A stretch of DNA of 64,000 nucleotides from Nostoc sp. JL34 (GTDB taxonomy: Bacteria; Cyanobacteriota; Cyanobacteriia; Cyanobacteriales; Nostocaceae), in contig NZ_JABXKQ010000183.1 of assembly GCF_017114945.1 (NCBI RefSeq), forward strand, positions 1 through 64,000. Reading direction: 5' to 3'. Shown piece by piece: positions 38,701 through 46,918 of this stretch. The notes under the pieces are model-generated. The model had not been told where the DNA came from. It did not search any database and saw only the letters and a list, made by a program, of their open reading frames with translations. The position numbers were made by a program, and so were the translations under genes. Position 1 is the stretch's first letter, and each line of letters begins with the position of its first letter.

Positions 38701-41431
38701 GCACGGTACTCCTTGTGAACATACCTTGCGAGGTAATATGTGTCACTACCCTCAAGGAGTGCAAGCCACTTTCCCGGAAGATGTAGATTTAGTGAGGATG
38801 AATGCCGAGAGTTTTTTTGGTGTTCCTCTAACCTGTTCATCCGGCGAAATCATCGGACATTTAGCAGTGATAGATGTCAAACCAATGAAGCCCGATCCGG
38901 GACGGGAACTGATTGTTAAAATTTTTGCTGGCCGTGCCGGTGCCGAATTAGAACGTCTACAAGCAGAAGCAGCCCTACAACAAAGTGAGTTAAAGTTTCG
39001 CACTATTGTCGAAAAGGTGAATGATGTGCTGTTTGTTATCAATGCCGATGGGGTTTTCAACTATATTTCTCCTAATATTTTGAATACTACCGGATTTGCT
39101 CCCAGCGAAATGGAGGGTAATTCCTTGGCATTTTTTACTCATCCTGATGACGTGCCAAAATGTCTAGAAGTCGCCCAAACTATTCTGGCAACAGGTGAGG
39201 GAATTTCGGGTACTGAATACCGCGCTAAACATCGCAGTCAGGGCTGGGTTTGGCTAACTTCTAATGCAGTCCGCACACAAGATGCCCAAGGTAATTTTCA
39301 GATTGTCGGCGTAGCTCGTGATATTAGCGATCGCAAACAAGCAGAGTCAGCTTTGCAACGTCGAACTCAAGCAGAAACTTTACTCAGCAGCATTTCTCGC
39401 CAATTTATTGACCAAGATTTAGCAACAGCAATTAATTTTACACTGCAAGCGATCGCTCAATTTATTGATGCTGAACACAGTTGCATCTTTGAATGCTCCC
39501 AAGATAAACGTGAATTCCACCTCATCCATGAATGGTGTGGCGAAGATGTTGCACCATTGATTGAAGTTGCCAAAGGTTCGCCTGTGGAAGTTTTCCCCTA
39601 TTTCTACGAGCCGATTCTCCGTGGTAGGCATCGACAAATCTCTTGTGTGGAAGATTTACTGCCTCATCTACCTGAGCGAAAGCTTTTTGAAAGTATGTCG
39701 TTTCAATCTATACTAGCTGTGCCCATGCTTCATACTGGCAAAGTGGTTGGGTTTGTTGGTACAGCGATGATTCACTCCTTGAAAACCTGGAACCAAGAAG
39801 ATATTAATCTATTAAAACTGGTAGGTGAAATAATTGCGATCGGTCGAGCTAGACATCAAGCAGAAGAAGCGCTGAGAATTGCCAAAGAAGCCGCTGAAAC
39901 TGCCAACCGAGCCAAAAGTGCTTTTTTGGCAAACATGAGTCACGAACTCCGCACCCCTTTAAATGCGATTCTGGGTTTTTCCCAATTAATGGAGCGAGAC
40001 ACTGGCCTCAACTCAAACCAGCGTGAATCTTTAGCTACCATTAACCGCAGTGGAGAACACTTACTCAACCTAATTAATGATGTCCTAGAAATGTCCAAAA
40101 TTGAAGCTGGACAAATCATTTTCAACCCTGAAGACTTTGACCTTTATCTGCTGTTGCAAACACTACAAGAAATGTTCAAAGTGCGGACACAGGCAAAGCA
40201 ATTGTTTCTCAAATTTGAAATGGCTCCCAATCTCCCCCGTTATATCCAGACAGATGAAGGTAAACTCCGCCAAGTTCTGATAAACCTCTTGGGTAACGCC
40301 GTCAAGTTCACTCAGACTGGGGGAGTAACGTTGCGGGTGAGGTTAGGGGCTAGGGACTGGGGACTGGGGACTGGGAATAAGGAGATAAATGGACAAAGTG
40401 ATAAGGTAACCAGAGGAATAACTAATCCCCAGTCCCCAATCCCTAATCCCCAGTCCCCAATCCCCAGTCCCCAATCCCTAATCTTTGAAATCCAAGACAC
40501 TGGACGGGGAATAGCACCAGAAGAAATGGATAACCTATTTCAGCCTTTTGTGCAGACAACAAGTGGTATTCAAACCAAGGAGGGAACTGGACTAGGATTG
40601 ACTATCAGCCGTCAATTTGTGCGGTTGCTGGGGGGTGATATTTACTTGACGAGTAGCCGTGGGCAAGGATCTACTTTTAGTTTTGACATCCAAGTGAATT
40701 TAGCCGCAGCTTTGAAAGCTGCACCAAAATTGAATAAGGGACGCGTACTCAAGCTGGCAGCAAACCAACCTGCTTACCGGATTCTCGTAGTGGATGACCG
40801 CAAAGAAAACCGCGATCTGATTGTGCAACTTCTTGGTAGCATTGGTTTTGAAATCGAGGCTGCAACTAATGGACAAGAAGCGATCGCTATTTGGCAAACT
40901 TGGCAACCCCACCTAATTTGGATGGATATGCGGATGCCTGTCATGAACGGCTACGATGCAACTAAAGAGATTAGAGCCAAGGAAAAAAATATAACTACAA
41001 ATCTTCGCACCGTAATTATTGCCCTAACTGCCAGTGCTTTTGAAGAACAACAAGCAAGTATCTTAGCCGCAGGTTGCGACGACTTAGTTCGTAAGCCATT
41101 CCGAGAGCAAGTGATTTTTGAAAAAATCGCTGAATATTTGCAGGTGCGTTATATCTGTGCAGAAGAAAGCAGTGAAGATGCAACAGACAACAACCTAAAC
41201 AATATTCAATCTTCCATCTTGGATCTTCGCTCTGCAATTACCGTTATGCCTGCCCAATGGATAATAGAACTTAATCAGGCAGCCATTGAAGTCGATGCTG
41301 AAAGGATTTTCCAATTAATTGAGCAAATTCCACAAACTCATTCTGCTTTGGTAGAAAAATTGGCAAACTTAGTCCGCAGCTTCTGCTTCGATGAAATTAT
41401 CGATCTAACTGAGGAAAATGCACAATCATGA
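35798..41431 (+). CDS. Multi-PAS/GAF hybrid histidine kinase
   Basis: An 1877-aa hybrid sensor kinase, apparently cytosolic (no clear membrane span). The sensory part (1-1360) is a chain of about eight PAS/PAC units, seen as repeated RDIT(Q/A/E)RK-type endings, interrupted by two GAF-like domains (about 900-1060 and 1190-1360). HisKA has MSHELRTPLN with His near 1382. The ATPase follows with N box LINLLGNAVKF, G1 DTGRGIAP and G2 EGTGLGL. A C-terminal receiver reads ILVVDDRKENR and WMDMRMPVMNG. A repeat-derived insertion (about residues 1515-1563) lies between the N and G1 boxes, in a surface loop of the ATPase. The stop overlaps an ATG for a short broken gene. The ligand is unknown; the many PAS units suggest integration of redox, light or small-molecule signals. 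Confidence 0.92.
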   Translation: MRIQQLEQVKQLQATMNKMEVTLGAIADAVVWVGEDRLIQWCNSRFESLVNQPHSTVCGTKLTDLLPLTQVGQPVALSCYPDVQILNGEYETTNYQLQQDEQITLQISGSCTGLTDEQCAILVIRDITQTQRTQESLQEIEERLQTLINATPDIICLKDGEGKWLLSNQANLEFLELQGVDYQGKTDSELAEFSNFYHDALLNCDKTDEQAWQLGCVHRVEEAVPRPDGTVSSLDMIKAPLFHEDGRRKALVVLGRDLSERQAALHERQQVQIALENSLSVLNAIFESIQDGILVVDSSSNITSYNQKFLEMWSIPPELLTEPDHPQRLAYLANQLKDPNSFLERVRELYSQPELVSYDWLELADGRVFERYSCPQRIGEQIIGRVWSFRDITQRQRAEAALRQSELQYRSIFEAINDGLFITEIETEKVAEVNPAACQMHGYSYEEFITLHPSVYIHPNSHSVFLEFINKTRFGEQFYGQAVDICKDGTLIDVEVKGTTCIYNGKRHILAIVRDITARKRTEEALRQSEAQYRDLVQTANCIILRWDGNGDIIFLNDYGQRLFGFDLDEITGSNVIGTIVPETETSGRDLQILMVDICQHPENYLFNENENLCKNGDRVWIVWANKPILDAQGNLIEILSVGTDATERKRAQAALQESELKFRSIIENANDLIFVLSPEGIFTYHSPNVTALMGYSLEEIEGHSVVEFTKPEDLAISATALQRAITGEKLTDIEVRLRHKDGSWRWFNFNTSTINTSSGEIAIAGVGRDITERKQAEEALRRSEMKYRNIFENSQVGIFRTCQKDGLIIDANQRGAEILGFTSAAGLIGKYFTTDLYVNPEDRVQMLAELEKDGEVRNFEIALRRLDGSVVWVLLSLRLNAEESCLDSVFTDISDRKQQEQALRLIVEGTAAKTGNEFFNSCVRYLAEVLQVQYALVTEFDDEPKTRVRTLAFWSCGAINENLEYDLHGTPCEHTLRGNMCHYPQGVQATFPEDVDLVRMNAESFFGVPLTCSSGEIIGHLAVIDVKPMKPDPGRELIVKIFAGRAGAELERLQAEAALQQSELKFRTIVEKVNDVLFVINADGVFNYISPNILNTTGFAPSEMEGNSLAFFTHPDDVPKCLEVAQTILATGEGISGTEYRAKHRSQGWVWLTSNAVRTQDAQGNFQIVGVARDISDRKQAESALQRRTQAETLLSSISRQFIDQDLATAINFTLQAIAQFIDAEHSCIFECSQDKREFHLIHEWCGEDVAPLIEVAKGSPVEVFPYFYEPILRGRHRQISCVEDLLPHLPERKLFESMSFQSILAVPMLHTGKVVGFVGTAMIHSLKTWNQEDINLLKLVGEIIAIGRARHQAEEALRIAKEAAETANRAKSAFLANMSHELRTPLNAILGFSQLMERDTGLNSNQRESLATINRSGEHLLNLINDVLEMSKIEAGQIIFNPEDFDLYLLLQTLQEMFKVRTQAKQLFLKFEMAPNLPRYIQTDEGKLRQVLINLLGNAVKFTQTGGVTLRVRLGARDWGLGTGNKEINGQSDKVTRGITNPQSPIPNPQSPIPSPQSLIFEIQDTGRGIAPEEMDNLFQPFVQTTSGIQTKEGTGLGLTISRQFVRLLGGDIYLTSSRGQGSTFSFDIQVNLAAALKAAPKLNKGRVLKLAANQPAYRILVVDDRKENRDLIVQLLGSIGFEIEAATNGQEAIAIWQTWQPHLIWMDMRMPVMNGYDATKEIRAKEKNITTNLRTVIIALTASAFEEQQASILAAGCDDLVRKPFREQVIFEKIAEYLQVRYICAEESSEDATDNNLNNIQSSILDLRSAITVMPAQWIIELNQAAIEVDAERIFQLIEQIPQTHSALVEKLANLVRSFCFDEIIDLTEENAQS
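40340..40485 (+). repeat. Inverted heptamer-type repeat inside the kinase ATPase domain
   Basis: GGGGACT units (40349-40375) are followed about 55 bp later by CCCCAGT/CCCCAAT units (40425-40480), the inverted form of the first half. They are read in frame as DWGLGTG and later NPQSPIPNPQSPIPSP. The two halves could pair as a long hairpin. Confidence 0.75.
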
Positions 41432-41661
41432 ATAGCAAAACTAAATTCTTGACTTTTGTCACTTTAACGCTGGCAATTTCTTCTTTGACTATCAGCACAG
41501 TTGTAGCAAAGGCGAAACTAACGAATCAGTGAAAACTGTTTATCAATGGCATCGGTGCAGTACAAGTTGGCATGACTGTGTGCCAAGCTGCGATCAACGA
41601 GATCCCCGACTTCTCAATGAAATCGGGAATCTGCGACTGGCAATTCTCACAAATCCAATAG
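41428..41661 (+). pseudogene. Short secreted-protein gene with an in-frame stop
   Basis: An ATG overlapping the kinase stop opens a signal peptide (MNSKTKFLTFVTLTLAISSL, then STVVAKA). TGA at 41530 ends it after 34 codons, yet the same frame continues as KLFINGIGAVQVGMTVCQAA, a sequence like the GIGxVxxGM repeats of cyanobacterial secreted proteins, before degrading and stopping at 41661. GATCCCCGACTT and AAATCGGGAATC near 41600-41632 form an imperfect palindrome like a common Nostoc repeat, which may have ended the gene. Alternatively only the 34-aa peptide is made. Confidence 0.6.
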
Positions 41662-41679
41662 GATTGCTATAGATGTTCA

Positions 41680-42162
41680 TCAAGTTGTTGCTAAAGCTGG
41701 TTCTGCCAAAAAATATTTCAGATTTTCTTGCTGGGTGGCAAATTTCAAATATTGAGATGCCATTTCTGGTGTTAGCAATTCAATCATTAATCTGTTTTCC
41801 ACCCAGAACTCAATCACATCAAAGAAAGAATCGCGGTTACAGCGCACTACACGCCAACCTTCACGAATACCGATTTGTTCAATTTCTTTCTGACTAATGG
41901 GTACAGAGATAGCTGCATGAATATCTGTATACCTGGAAGTAATAGCAGTATGCACAAATACGCATTCTTCATCACCTTCACCAGGTTCTATTTGAGAACC
42001 CAAAGGATAAAGTTCAATGGCTGTACCGTATTCATCAAAAGGTATAACCATATAACTGCCTGGGTTAGGAGGAAAGGGAACAGCTTGCGCTTTTAAAATT
42101 TCTCCAAGAACTTGGGCAACATGGCTGGGATTTCTAACAGCAATTGAAATATGGTGAATCAT
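41680..42162 (-). CDS. VOC/glyoxalase-like protein
   Basis: A 160-aa soluble protein. The start MIHHISIAVRNPSHVAQVLGEIL is the first beta-alpha unit of the vicinal-oxygen-chelate fold, with a candidate metal His at residue 3 or 4. A second acidic site could be the Glu in TAIELYPLG near residue 51 or in LMIELLTP near 131. The substrate is unknown. A CTCCCC-N5-CTCCCC motif lies about 32 bp upstream of the start. The gene is separate from the following secreted-protein gene on the same strand (about 130 bp gap). Confidence 0.65.
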   Translation of the reverse strand: MIHHISIAVRNPSHVAQVLGEILKAQAVPFPPNPGSYMVIPFDEYGTAIELYPLGSQIEPGEGDEECVFVHTAITSRYTDIHAAISVPISQKEIEQIGIREGWRVVRCNRDSFFDVIEFWVENRLMIELLTPEMASQYLKFATQQENLKYFLAEPALATT

Positions 42163-42188
42163 GGAATAACCTCAGTTCGATATTTTAT

Positions 42189-42221
42189 AGATTAGAAAAC
42201 AATCGGGGAGAACTAGGGGAG
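42189..42221 (-). promoter_or_regulatory. CTCCCC-N5-CTCCCC motif, copy 1 (upstream of VOC gene)
   Basis: Read on the gene strand: CTCCCCTAGTTCTCCCCGATT followed by TTCTAATCT, ending 27 bp before the VOC gene start. CTCCCC repeats with an 11-bp period, the spacing favoured by OmpR/PhoB-type regulators. It matches copy 2 at 31 of 33 positions. It could instead be a short interspersed repeat. Confidence 0.5.
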
Positions 42222-42293
42222 GTAGGAGAGAGAAAAAATGCTAATCAGTAAACCAAGCGTATTAGGTTCTATGCAACTTAAATGCTTATAACC

Positions 42294-42854
42294 TTATTGA
42301 GGTCGCCCGTAATGAGATCGACCTTGACCATCAGCAGTCTCAAGTACTAGAACTTGCTGCCCATATTCATTCGTCTCAATCGACCACTGGTAAGTCTCAG
42401 GCTTTGCTGTATTGCGGCTGGAGTAGCTGCGCCCACTATTGCAGATTTGCCCTTTAGATATGCTGTCACTGGGTTGAAAAGTAAGGCGTTGAGCCTCAAT
42501 TTTGACTTTGCCTTTTTCCTCTATGAACAGGTTAGACGCACAGTTGTAGGTGGTGATTTGAAGTAGCCGATTTCGCTTGTAGTCTCCGTTAGATGCGAGT
42601 TGGAATTGATCGCTAGAACCGTTCGGGGCTGCTGGCTGTCCTGTGTAGCTGTCTTGGTATTGGATGGACGAGATTCGACCATACCGCCACTCACCCTGGA
42701 GTTCAGCAGGCACCCCAGTGTCGTTTTTACCCGCCTGACTCGCGTTTGGGTAAAAAACAAGGCTAGCAGTTAGGCCCAAACTCAGGGCACTAGAAGCGAA
42801 AAGGCGTGCAGCTTTTGGCATGGAATAAAGTTGCTTGTGTGTCATTGAGTACAT
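42294..42854 (-). CDS. Hypothetical secreted protein
   Basis: A 186-aa protein with a signal peptide: basic start, hydrophobic core SSALSLGLTASLVF, and cleavage probably after ASQA near residue 41. The mature region begins VPAELQGEWRYGRISSI and is rich in Ser, Gly and Tyr, with two Cys (YNCAS, QICNS) that may pair. GEWRYG at the front and a beta-rich pattern recall small lipocalin-like or DUF-type periplasmic proteins, but I cannot name a family. The start may be the second Met (residue 4). No operon partner is evident. Confidence 0.6.
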   Translation of the reverse strand: MYSMTHKQLYSMPKAARLFASSALSLGLTASLVFYPNASQAGKNDTGVPAELQGEWRYGRISSIQYQDSYTGQPAAPNGSSDQFQLASNGDYKRNRLLQITTYNCASNLFIEEKGKVKIEAQRLTFQPSDSISKGQICNSGRSYSSRNTAKPETYQWSIETNEYGQQVLVLETADGQGRSHYGRPQ

Positions 42855-42956
42855 ATGATTTCTGTAGAAAGAGATTTACAACGTGAAGTCTGCGTGTTTA
42901 TATATAGCTGTTCCCAGTCGGGGCGCACAGTTGTCCGCTGCGTCAAAACGAAAACT

Positions 42957-43409
42957 TCATGCAATAAACTGCAATCCATATTTGTTAAAAACAGGCTGCA
43001 CTTTTTCCAGATTTAGCGATGAAGTATCTGCTACTTGACCCATTTCTTCATAAAAGTTTTTCGCGCCTTTCGGTGAAATTAAAACCAGAAATTTAGCAGT
43101 AGCAGAACGAATTTTGAAGGCATGTGGCGCATTGTGAGGAATGTTAACGAAAAAGCCTGCTGATGCCAAAATTGTTTCTGTCCCAACTTGGATATCTAGT
43201 TCACCTTCTAGAATATAAAATGCCTCTTCCCAAGGGTGAGTGTGCAGTGGCGGCCCATTTTCTGTTGTATCTGTAATTTCATAAATTGTCCAAGCTTGAT
43301 TTGTCTCTTCTCCGGTTACTTTTGTTGTGAACTGTGAACCAAGAACTGAGAATTTATTACCTTCTCCTGGTGCAATAATAGTTGGTTTACGCATGGTTGA
43401 ACTTTGCAT
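42957..43409 (-). CDS. Cupin domain protein
   Basis: A 150-aa single-cupin protein. Motif 1 is GPPLHTHPWEEAFYILEGELD (about 52-72), giving two His and a Glu as metal ligands. Motif 2 is GFFVNIPHNAPHAFKI (about 85-100), with the third His. The fold and metal site look complete, so it could be a small dioxygenase, isomerase or sensor; which one cannot be told. A CTCCCC-N5-CTCCCC motif lies about 65 bp upstream of the start, in the region shared with the divergent kinase gene. Confidence 0.8.
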   Translation of the reverse strand: MQSSTMRKPTIIAPGEGNKFSVLGSQFTTKVTGEETNQAWTIYEITDTTENGPPLHTHPWEEAFYILEGELDIQVGTETILASAGFFVNIPHNAPHAFKIRSATAKFLVLISPKGAKNFYEEMGQVADTSSLNLEKVQPVFNKYGLQFIA

Positions 43410-43472
43410 ATAAGTTACTCCTTGTTATGTAATTTGGGAAGTGTGTTCTACAAACTTGATTTGATGTTTTTA

Positions 43473-43505
43473 AGATTAGAAATTAATCGGGGAGAACTAG
43501 GGGAG
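43473..43505 (-). promoter_or_regulatory. CTCCCC-N5-CTCCCC motif, copy 2 (cupin / kinase intergenic region)
   Basis: On the cupin strand it reads CTCCCCTAGTTCTCCCCGATT then TTTCTAATCT, ending 64 bp before the cupin start and about 110 bp before the divergent kinase start. It is almost identical to copy 1. Confidence 0.5.
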
Positions 43506-43613
43506 ATAAATGGGTGATTGATATTTTTTTGTAACTGATTATTAAGACATTGAACTAAGGTTAAAATTTCTAGAAAGAATTAGTAGCCTATTCTGGCTAA
43601 AGTTGATATTGCT

Positions 43614-45152
43614 ATGCCTAAAGAGTCACTCAACTTTCCCAAAGCAGACATCTTGGTGATTGATGACACGCCAGAAAATCTGAACCTCCTATCTGCCATG
43701 CTGACAGAACAGGGATATAAAGTTCGCAGTGTAACTAAAGGTTCTACGGGGTTACGAGGAGCAAATGCAGTTCCCCCCGACTTGATTTTGCTGGATGTGA
43801 ATATGCCTGAAATGAATGGCTATGAAGTCTGTCAACACCTGAAAGCAAACGATCGCACCCGCGAAATTCCGGTAATTTTTATCAGCGCTTTGGGTGATGT
43901 GCTGGATAAGGTGAAAGCCTTTGCAGTTGGTGGCGTGGACTATATCACTAAGCCTTTTCAACTCGAAGAGGTTTTAGCACGAATTGAAAATCACTTGACG
44001 ATTTGGAAGCTGCAACAACAACTGCAAGCTCAAAATGAGCGGTTGCAGCAGGAAATTCACGAGCGCACCAAAGCAGAAGAGAAGTTTGCTAAAGTTTTTC
44101 GTTCTAGTCCCAATCCGATCGCGATCGCTACAGTTTCGGAAGCTCGTTTTATAGATGTTAATCCCAGTTTCTTGAAGATGAGCGGCTATTGTCTAGAAGA
44201 AGTAATTGGTGATACTGCTGCTGAACTTAATTTGGGTAAAAACACAGTTGCGATCGCCCAAACAATTCAACTTTTGCCGGAAACTGGATCACTTTACAAT
44301 CTAGAATTTGAATTTTCAACTAAGTCTGGAGAATTCAAAACCATACTGATATCTCTGGAATTGCTTGACTTAGCTGGAGTGCCGTGTGCTTTATTAATTG
44401 CCAATGACATCACCGAACGCAAACGCTTAGAAAACGAATTTATCTCTTTAGTCAGTCATGAATTGCGTACACCTTTAACTTCCACAATGGGAGCATTAGA
44501 TTTATTGGGTTCAGGACAACTAGGAACTCTAAATCAACAGGGACAAAAAGTCCTGAGCATTGCCACCACTAATACTGAACGCCTAATTCGTTTGGTGAAC
44601 GATATTCTCGATTTAGAGCGGATGAAATCGGGCAAAATCTTCACGCGCAAGGCCAAGTGTAACGCCGCAGACTTGCTAATTACGGCAACAGAAGCGATGC
44701 AAGCAATGGCAGATAAATTACAAGTCGGACTGATTATAAATCCTGTGTCAGTTGAACTTTGGGCAGATTCCGATCGCCTCCTGCAAACCCTGACTAATTT
44801 ACTGAGCAACGCGATTAAGTTTTCTGAACCAGGTGATAGCGTGTGGATAAGTGCCATTCTCTCAGAATCCAAAGGCGTTGAGTCTGAAGAAAATCAGCCT
44901 TCATCATCCAACCACCTTCTGATTACTATCCAAGATGAAGGGCGAGGAATTCCTGAAGATAAATTACAAATAATTTTCGAGCGCTTTCAACAGGTGGATG
45001 CATCTGACTCCCGCAACAAAGGAGGAACAGGTTTAGGACTTGCTATTTGCCGAGACATTATACAGCAACATGATGGGAAAATCTGGGTTCAGAGTATTTT
45101 AGGCAAAGGTAGCACCTTTTATGTCCTGTTACCTTTACCAGCTTCTCAATAG
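43614..45152 (+). CDS. REC-PAS histidine kinase
   Basis: A 512-aa kinase with an N-terminal receiver (ILVIDDTPENLNLL; phosphoacceptor in LILLDVNMPEMNG near residue 58), a coiled-coil linker (about 125-155, ending ERTKAEEKF), a PAS domain (155-270, ending NDITERKRLE), HisKA (FISLVSHELRTPLTS, His near 282) and an ATPase domain (LTNLLSNAIKFSE, DEGRGIPEDKL, GGTGLGLAI). This is the common cyanobacterial layout in which receiver phosphorylation gates the kinase. The CheY-like gene 106 bp downstream is probably its partner. It is cytosolic. Confidence 0.9.
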   Translation: MPKESLNFPKADILVIDDTPENLNLLSAMLTEQGYKVRSVTKGSTGLRGANAVPPDLILLDVNMPEMNGYEVCQHLKANDRTREIPVIFISALGDVLDKVKAFAVGGVDYITKPFQLEEVLARIENHLTIWKLQQQLQAQNERLQQEIHERTKAEEKFAKVFRSSPNPIAIATVSEARFIDVNPSFLKMSGYCLEEVIGDTAAELNLGKNTVAIAQTIQLLPETGSLYNLEFEFSTKSGEFKTILISLELLDLAGVPCALLIANDITERKRLENEFISLVSHELRTPLTSTMGALDLLGSGQLGTLNQQGQKVLSIATTNTERLIRLVNDILDLERMKSGKIFTRKAKCNAADLLITATEAMQAMADKLQVGLIINPVSVELWADSDRLLQTLTNLLSNAIKFSEPGDSVWISAILSESKGVESEENQPSSSNHLLITIQDEGRGIPEDKLQIIFERFQQVDASDSRNKGGTGLGLAICRDIIQQHDGKIWVQSILGKGSTFYVLLPLPASQ

Positions 45153-45172
45153 TAGTTTTTAACTAGTTCATT

Positions 45173-45200
45173 CTCCCCCACTTCTCCCCGATTGCATTCT
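45173..45200 (+). promoter_or_regulatory. CTCCCC-N5-CTCCCC motif, copy 3 (upstream of CheY-like gene)
   Basis: On the + strand CTCCCCCACTTCTCCCCGATT is followed by GCATTCT, 59 bp before the CheY-like start. It keeps the 11-bp CTCCCC period and the orientation relative to the downstream gene seen in copies 1 and 2. Confidence 0.45.
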
Positions 45201-45258
45201 AGAATAGCTGAAGACGAATCAAGCTAATCAGCATCACATATCATGCGAGAGTGACACA

Positions 45259-45633
45259 ATGAGCAGAAATATCTTGATTGTTGATGATGAAGAAGATGTG
45301 CAAGCGATCGCAAAATTGGGATTAGAAATGGGTGCTGGTTGGAACGTGTTGACTGCTTGTTCTGGTCGGGAAGCGTTGAATATAGCTGCCAACTCTAAAC
45401 TTGATGTCATTTTACTAGATATGATGATGCCTGATATGGATGGGCGTGCCACCCTGCAACAACTGAAGGCTAACCCCGTCACTAAATCAATTCCAGTAAT
45501 TTTACTAACTGCCAAAGTCCAAGAGTCAGATCAAGAGAGCTTTACTGGCTTAGATGTAGCTGCTGTCTTTGCCAAGCCTTTCCGTCCTTTGAAATTAGCA
45601 GCGCAAATTAGTGAAGCTTTGGGCTGGGGCTGA
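45259..45633 (+). CDS. CheY-like single-domain response regulator
   Basis: A 124-aa stand-alone receiver: acidic pocket ILIVDDEED at residues 5-13, phosphoacceptor in VILLDMMMPDMDG near residue 54, Thr in ILLTAKVQ near 83, and Lys in FAKPFRP near 107. No output domain, so it must act by protein contact or in a phosphorelay. It follows the REC-PAS kinase by 106 bp on the same strand, and a CTCCCC-N5-CTCCCC motif lies in the gap. Confidence 0.9.
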   Translation: MSRNILIVDDEEDVQAIAKLGLEMGAGWNVLTACSGREALNIAANSKLDVILLDMMMPDMDGRATLQQLKANPVTKSIPVILLTAKVQESDQESFTGLDVAAVFAKPFRPLKLAAQISEALGWG

Positions 45634-45645
45634 TACCGAACACTC

Positions 45646-45773
45646 ATATCGTGTCCGGTTCAAGACTTATCATTAAGATGGCAGGGGAGCAGGGGGCAGG
45701 GGGCAGGGGGAAAGAGGGTTTCCTGGTTTTTGCACAGATGCGGGAATTATAACTAATTAGGCGGACATGATAT
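45646..45773. repeat. MITE-like interspersed repeat, copy 2
   Basis: A 128-bp element bounded by ATATCGTGTCCG and CGGACATGATAT, in inverted orientation relative to copy 1, with a G-rich core made of GCAGGGG units. It lies between the convergent CheY-like and MoxR genes. Confidence 0.8.
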
Positions 45774-45892
45774 CACGCCGTAAAGCATAACTTATGCGCT
45801 TTTTGGTGTCATATTTGTAACATTACCAACCAACGTAGCACCATACCTGCTCGTTTTACCCAAATACTTCTATAGCTTTACAAATAATTTTT

Positions 45893-46843
45893 TTACCTTG
45901 GAACTGGTACTTGATTAATTACCGACGCAATTACCGCATCCATTTGTAAACCATCCAGCATCGCTTCTGGTTTCAAGATCAGGCGATGACGTAGCAACGG
46001 CGATGCAACTGCTTTAACATCATCTGGCGTTACAAAATCCCTTCCAGCTAACCACGCTAGGGCTTGAGATGTCTGCAACCAAGCACCGGCGGCGCGAGGC
46101 GATGCGCCCAAAGTTAAATCAGGATATTGACGCGATGTTCTCACCAACGCCAACAAATAATCAACGATCGCTTCTGATACTTTAACTTCTTTGACTGCTT
46201 GTCGGGCTTGCAAAATATCGGCTACTGTTGCAATTGGTTTCAAACGGCTAATATCCAAACGCCGTGCTGCAAAACCCGCCTGACGATTGAGCAACATTTG
46301 CTTTTCAGCAGCTTGATCGGGATAATCTACCACCAGCTTAAATAAAAATCTGTCTAACTGCGCCTCTGGTAAGGGATAAGTCCCTTCAAATTCCAAGGGA
46401 TTTTGGGTTGCAATCACCCAAAATAAATCTGGTAAGAGCAAACTTTCACCATCCAGAGTTACCTGCATCTCTTCCATCGCTTCTAATAGCGCTGCTTGTG
46501 TTTTGGGAGGAGTACGGTTGATTTCGTCTGCTAGCAGCACTTCGGTAAATATTGGCCCTTTTTTCAAAGTAAAATTGCGACTATTCAAGTCAAAAATATT
46601 TGTCCCAGTAATATCTGAAGGTAAAACATCTGGTGTTAGTTGAATCCGGCGAAACTCCCCTTGGATTAACTGCGCCAACACTTTTACTAGCAGGGTTTTA
46701 CCAGTTCCCGGTACTCCTTCCAAAATTACATGTCCACCCGCTAGCAGTGCTACTAAGAGTTGCTGTATTAGGTTAGATTGTCCGACAATTACTTGATTAA
46801 GACCTTGACCAAGGCGAATTAAGATAGGATGGGTTTCGCTCAT
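45893..46843 (-). CDS. MoxR-family AAA+ ATPase
   Basis: A 316-aa AAA+ chaperone-like ATPase: Walker A GVPGTGKT (about 43-50), Walker B and following segment LLADEINRTPPKTQAALLEAMEE (about 104-126), sensor 1 WVIATQNPLEFEGTYPLPEAQLDRF (about 143-167), and a C-terminal lid with GASPRAAGA near 245. MoxR ATPases act with vWA/DUF58 proteins to mature enzymes or remodel envelope complexes. It is the second gene after the DUF4350 gene (75-bp gap, same strand, probable operon). The DUF58 gene at 28914-30239 is its likely partner despite the distance. Confidence 0.92.
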   Translation of the reverse strand: MSETHPILIRLGQGLNQVIVGQSNLIQQLLVALLAGGHVILEGVPGTGKTLLVKVLAQLIQGEFRRIQLTPDVLPSDITGTNIFDLNSRNFTLKKGPIFTEVLLADEINRTPPKTQAALLEAMEEMQVTLDGESLLLPDLFWVIATQNPLEFEGTYPLPEAQLDRFLFKLVVDYPDQAAEKQMLLNRQAGFAARRLDISRLKPIATVADILQARQAVKEVKVSEAIVDYLLALVRTSRQYPDLTLGASPRAAGAWLQTSQALAWLAGRDFVTPDDVKAVASPLLRHRLILKPEAMLDGLQMDAVIASVINQVPVPR

Positions 46844-46918
46844 ATTTTTGTTTATAAATCATTTATGCAGAAGTACCCAGGCGCAGAAATGTTATGTACA
46901 GTTCCCAAAAATTAATTT

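Noticed and set aside
28705..45773. Inversion between repeat copies 1 and 2 as the cause of the DUF58/MoxR separation
   Set aside because: Re-inverting the segment would make DUF58 and MoxR convergent, so it would not restore an operon.
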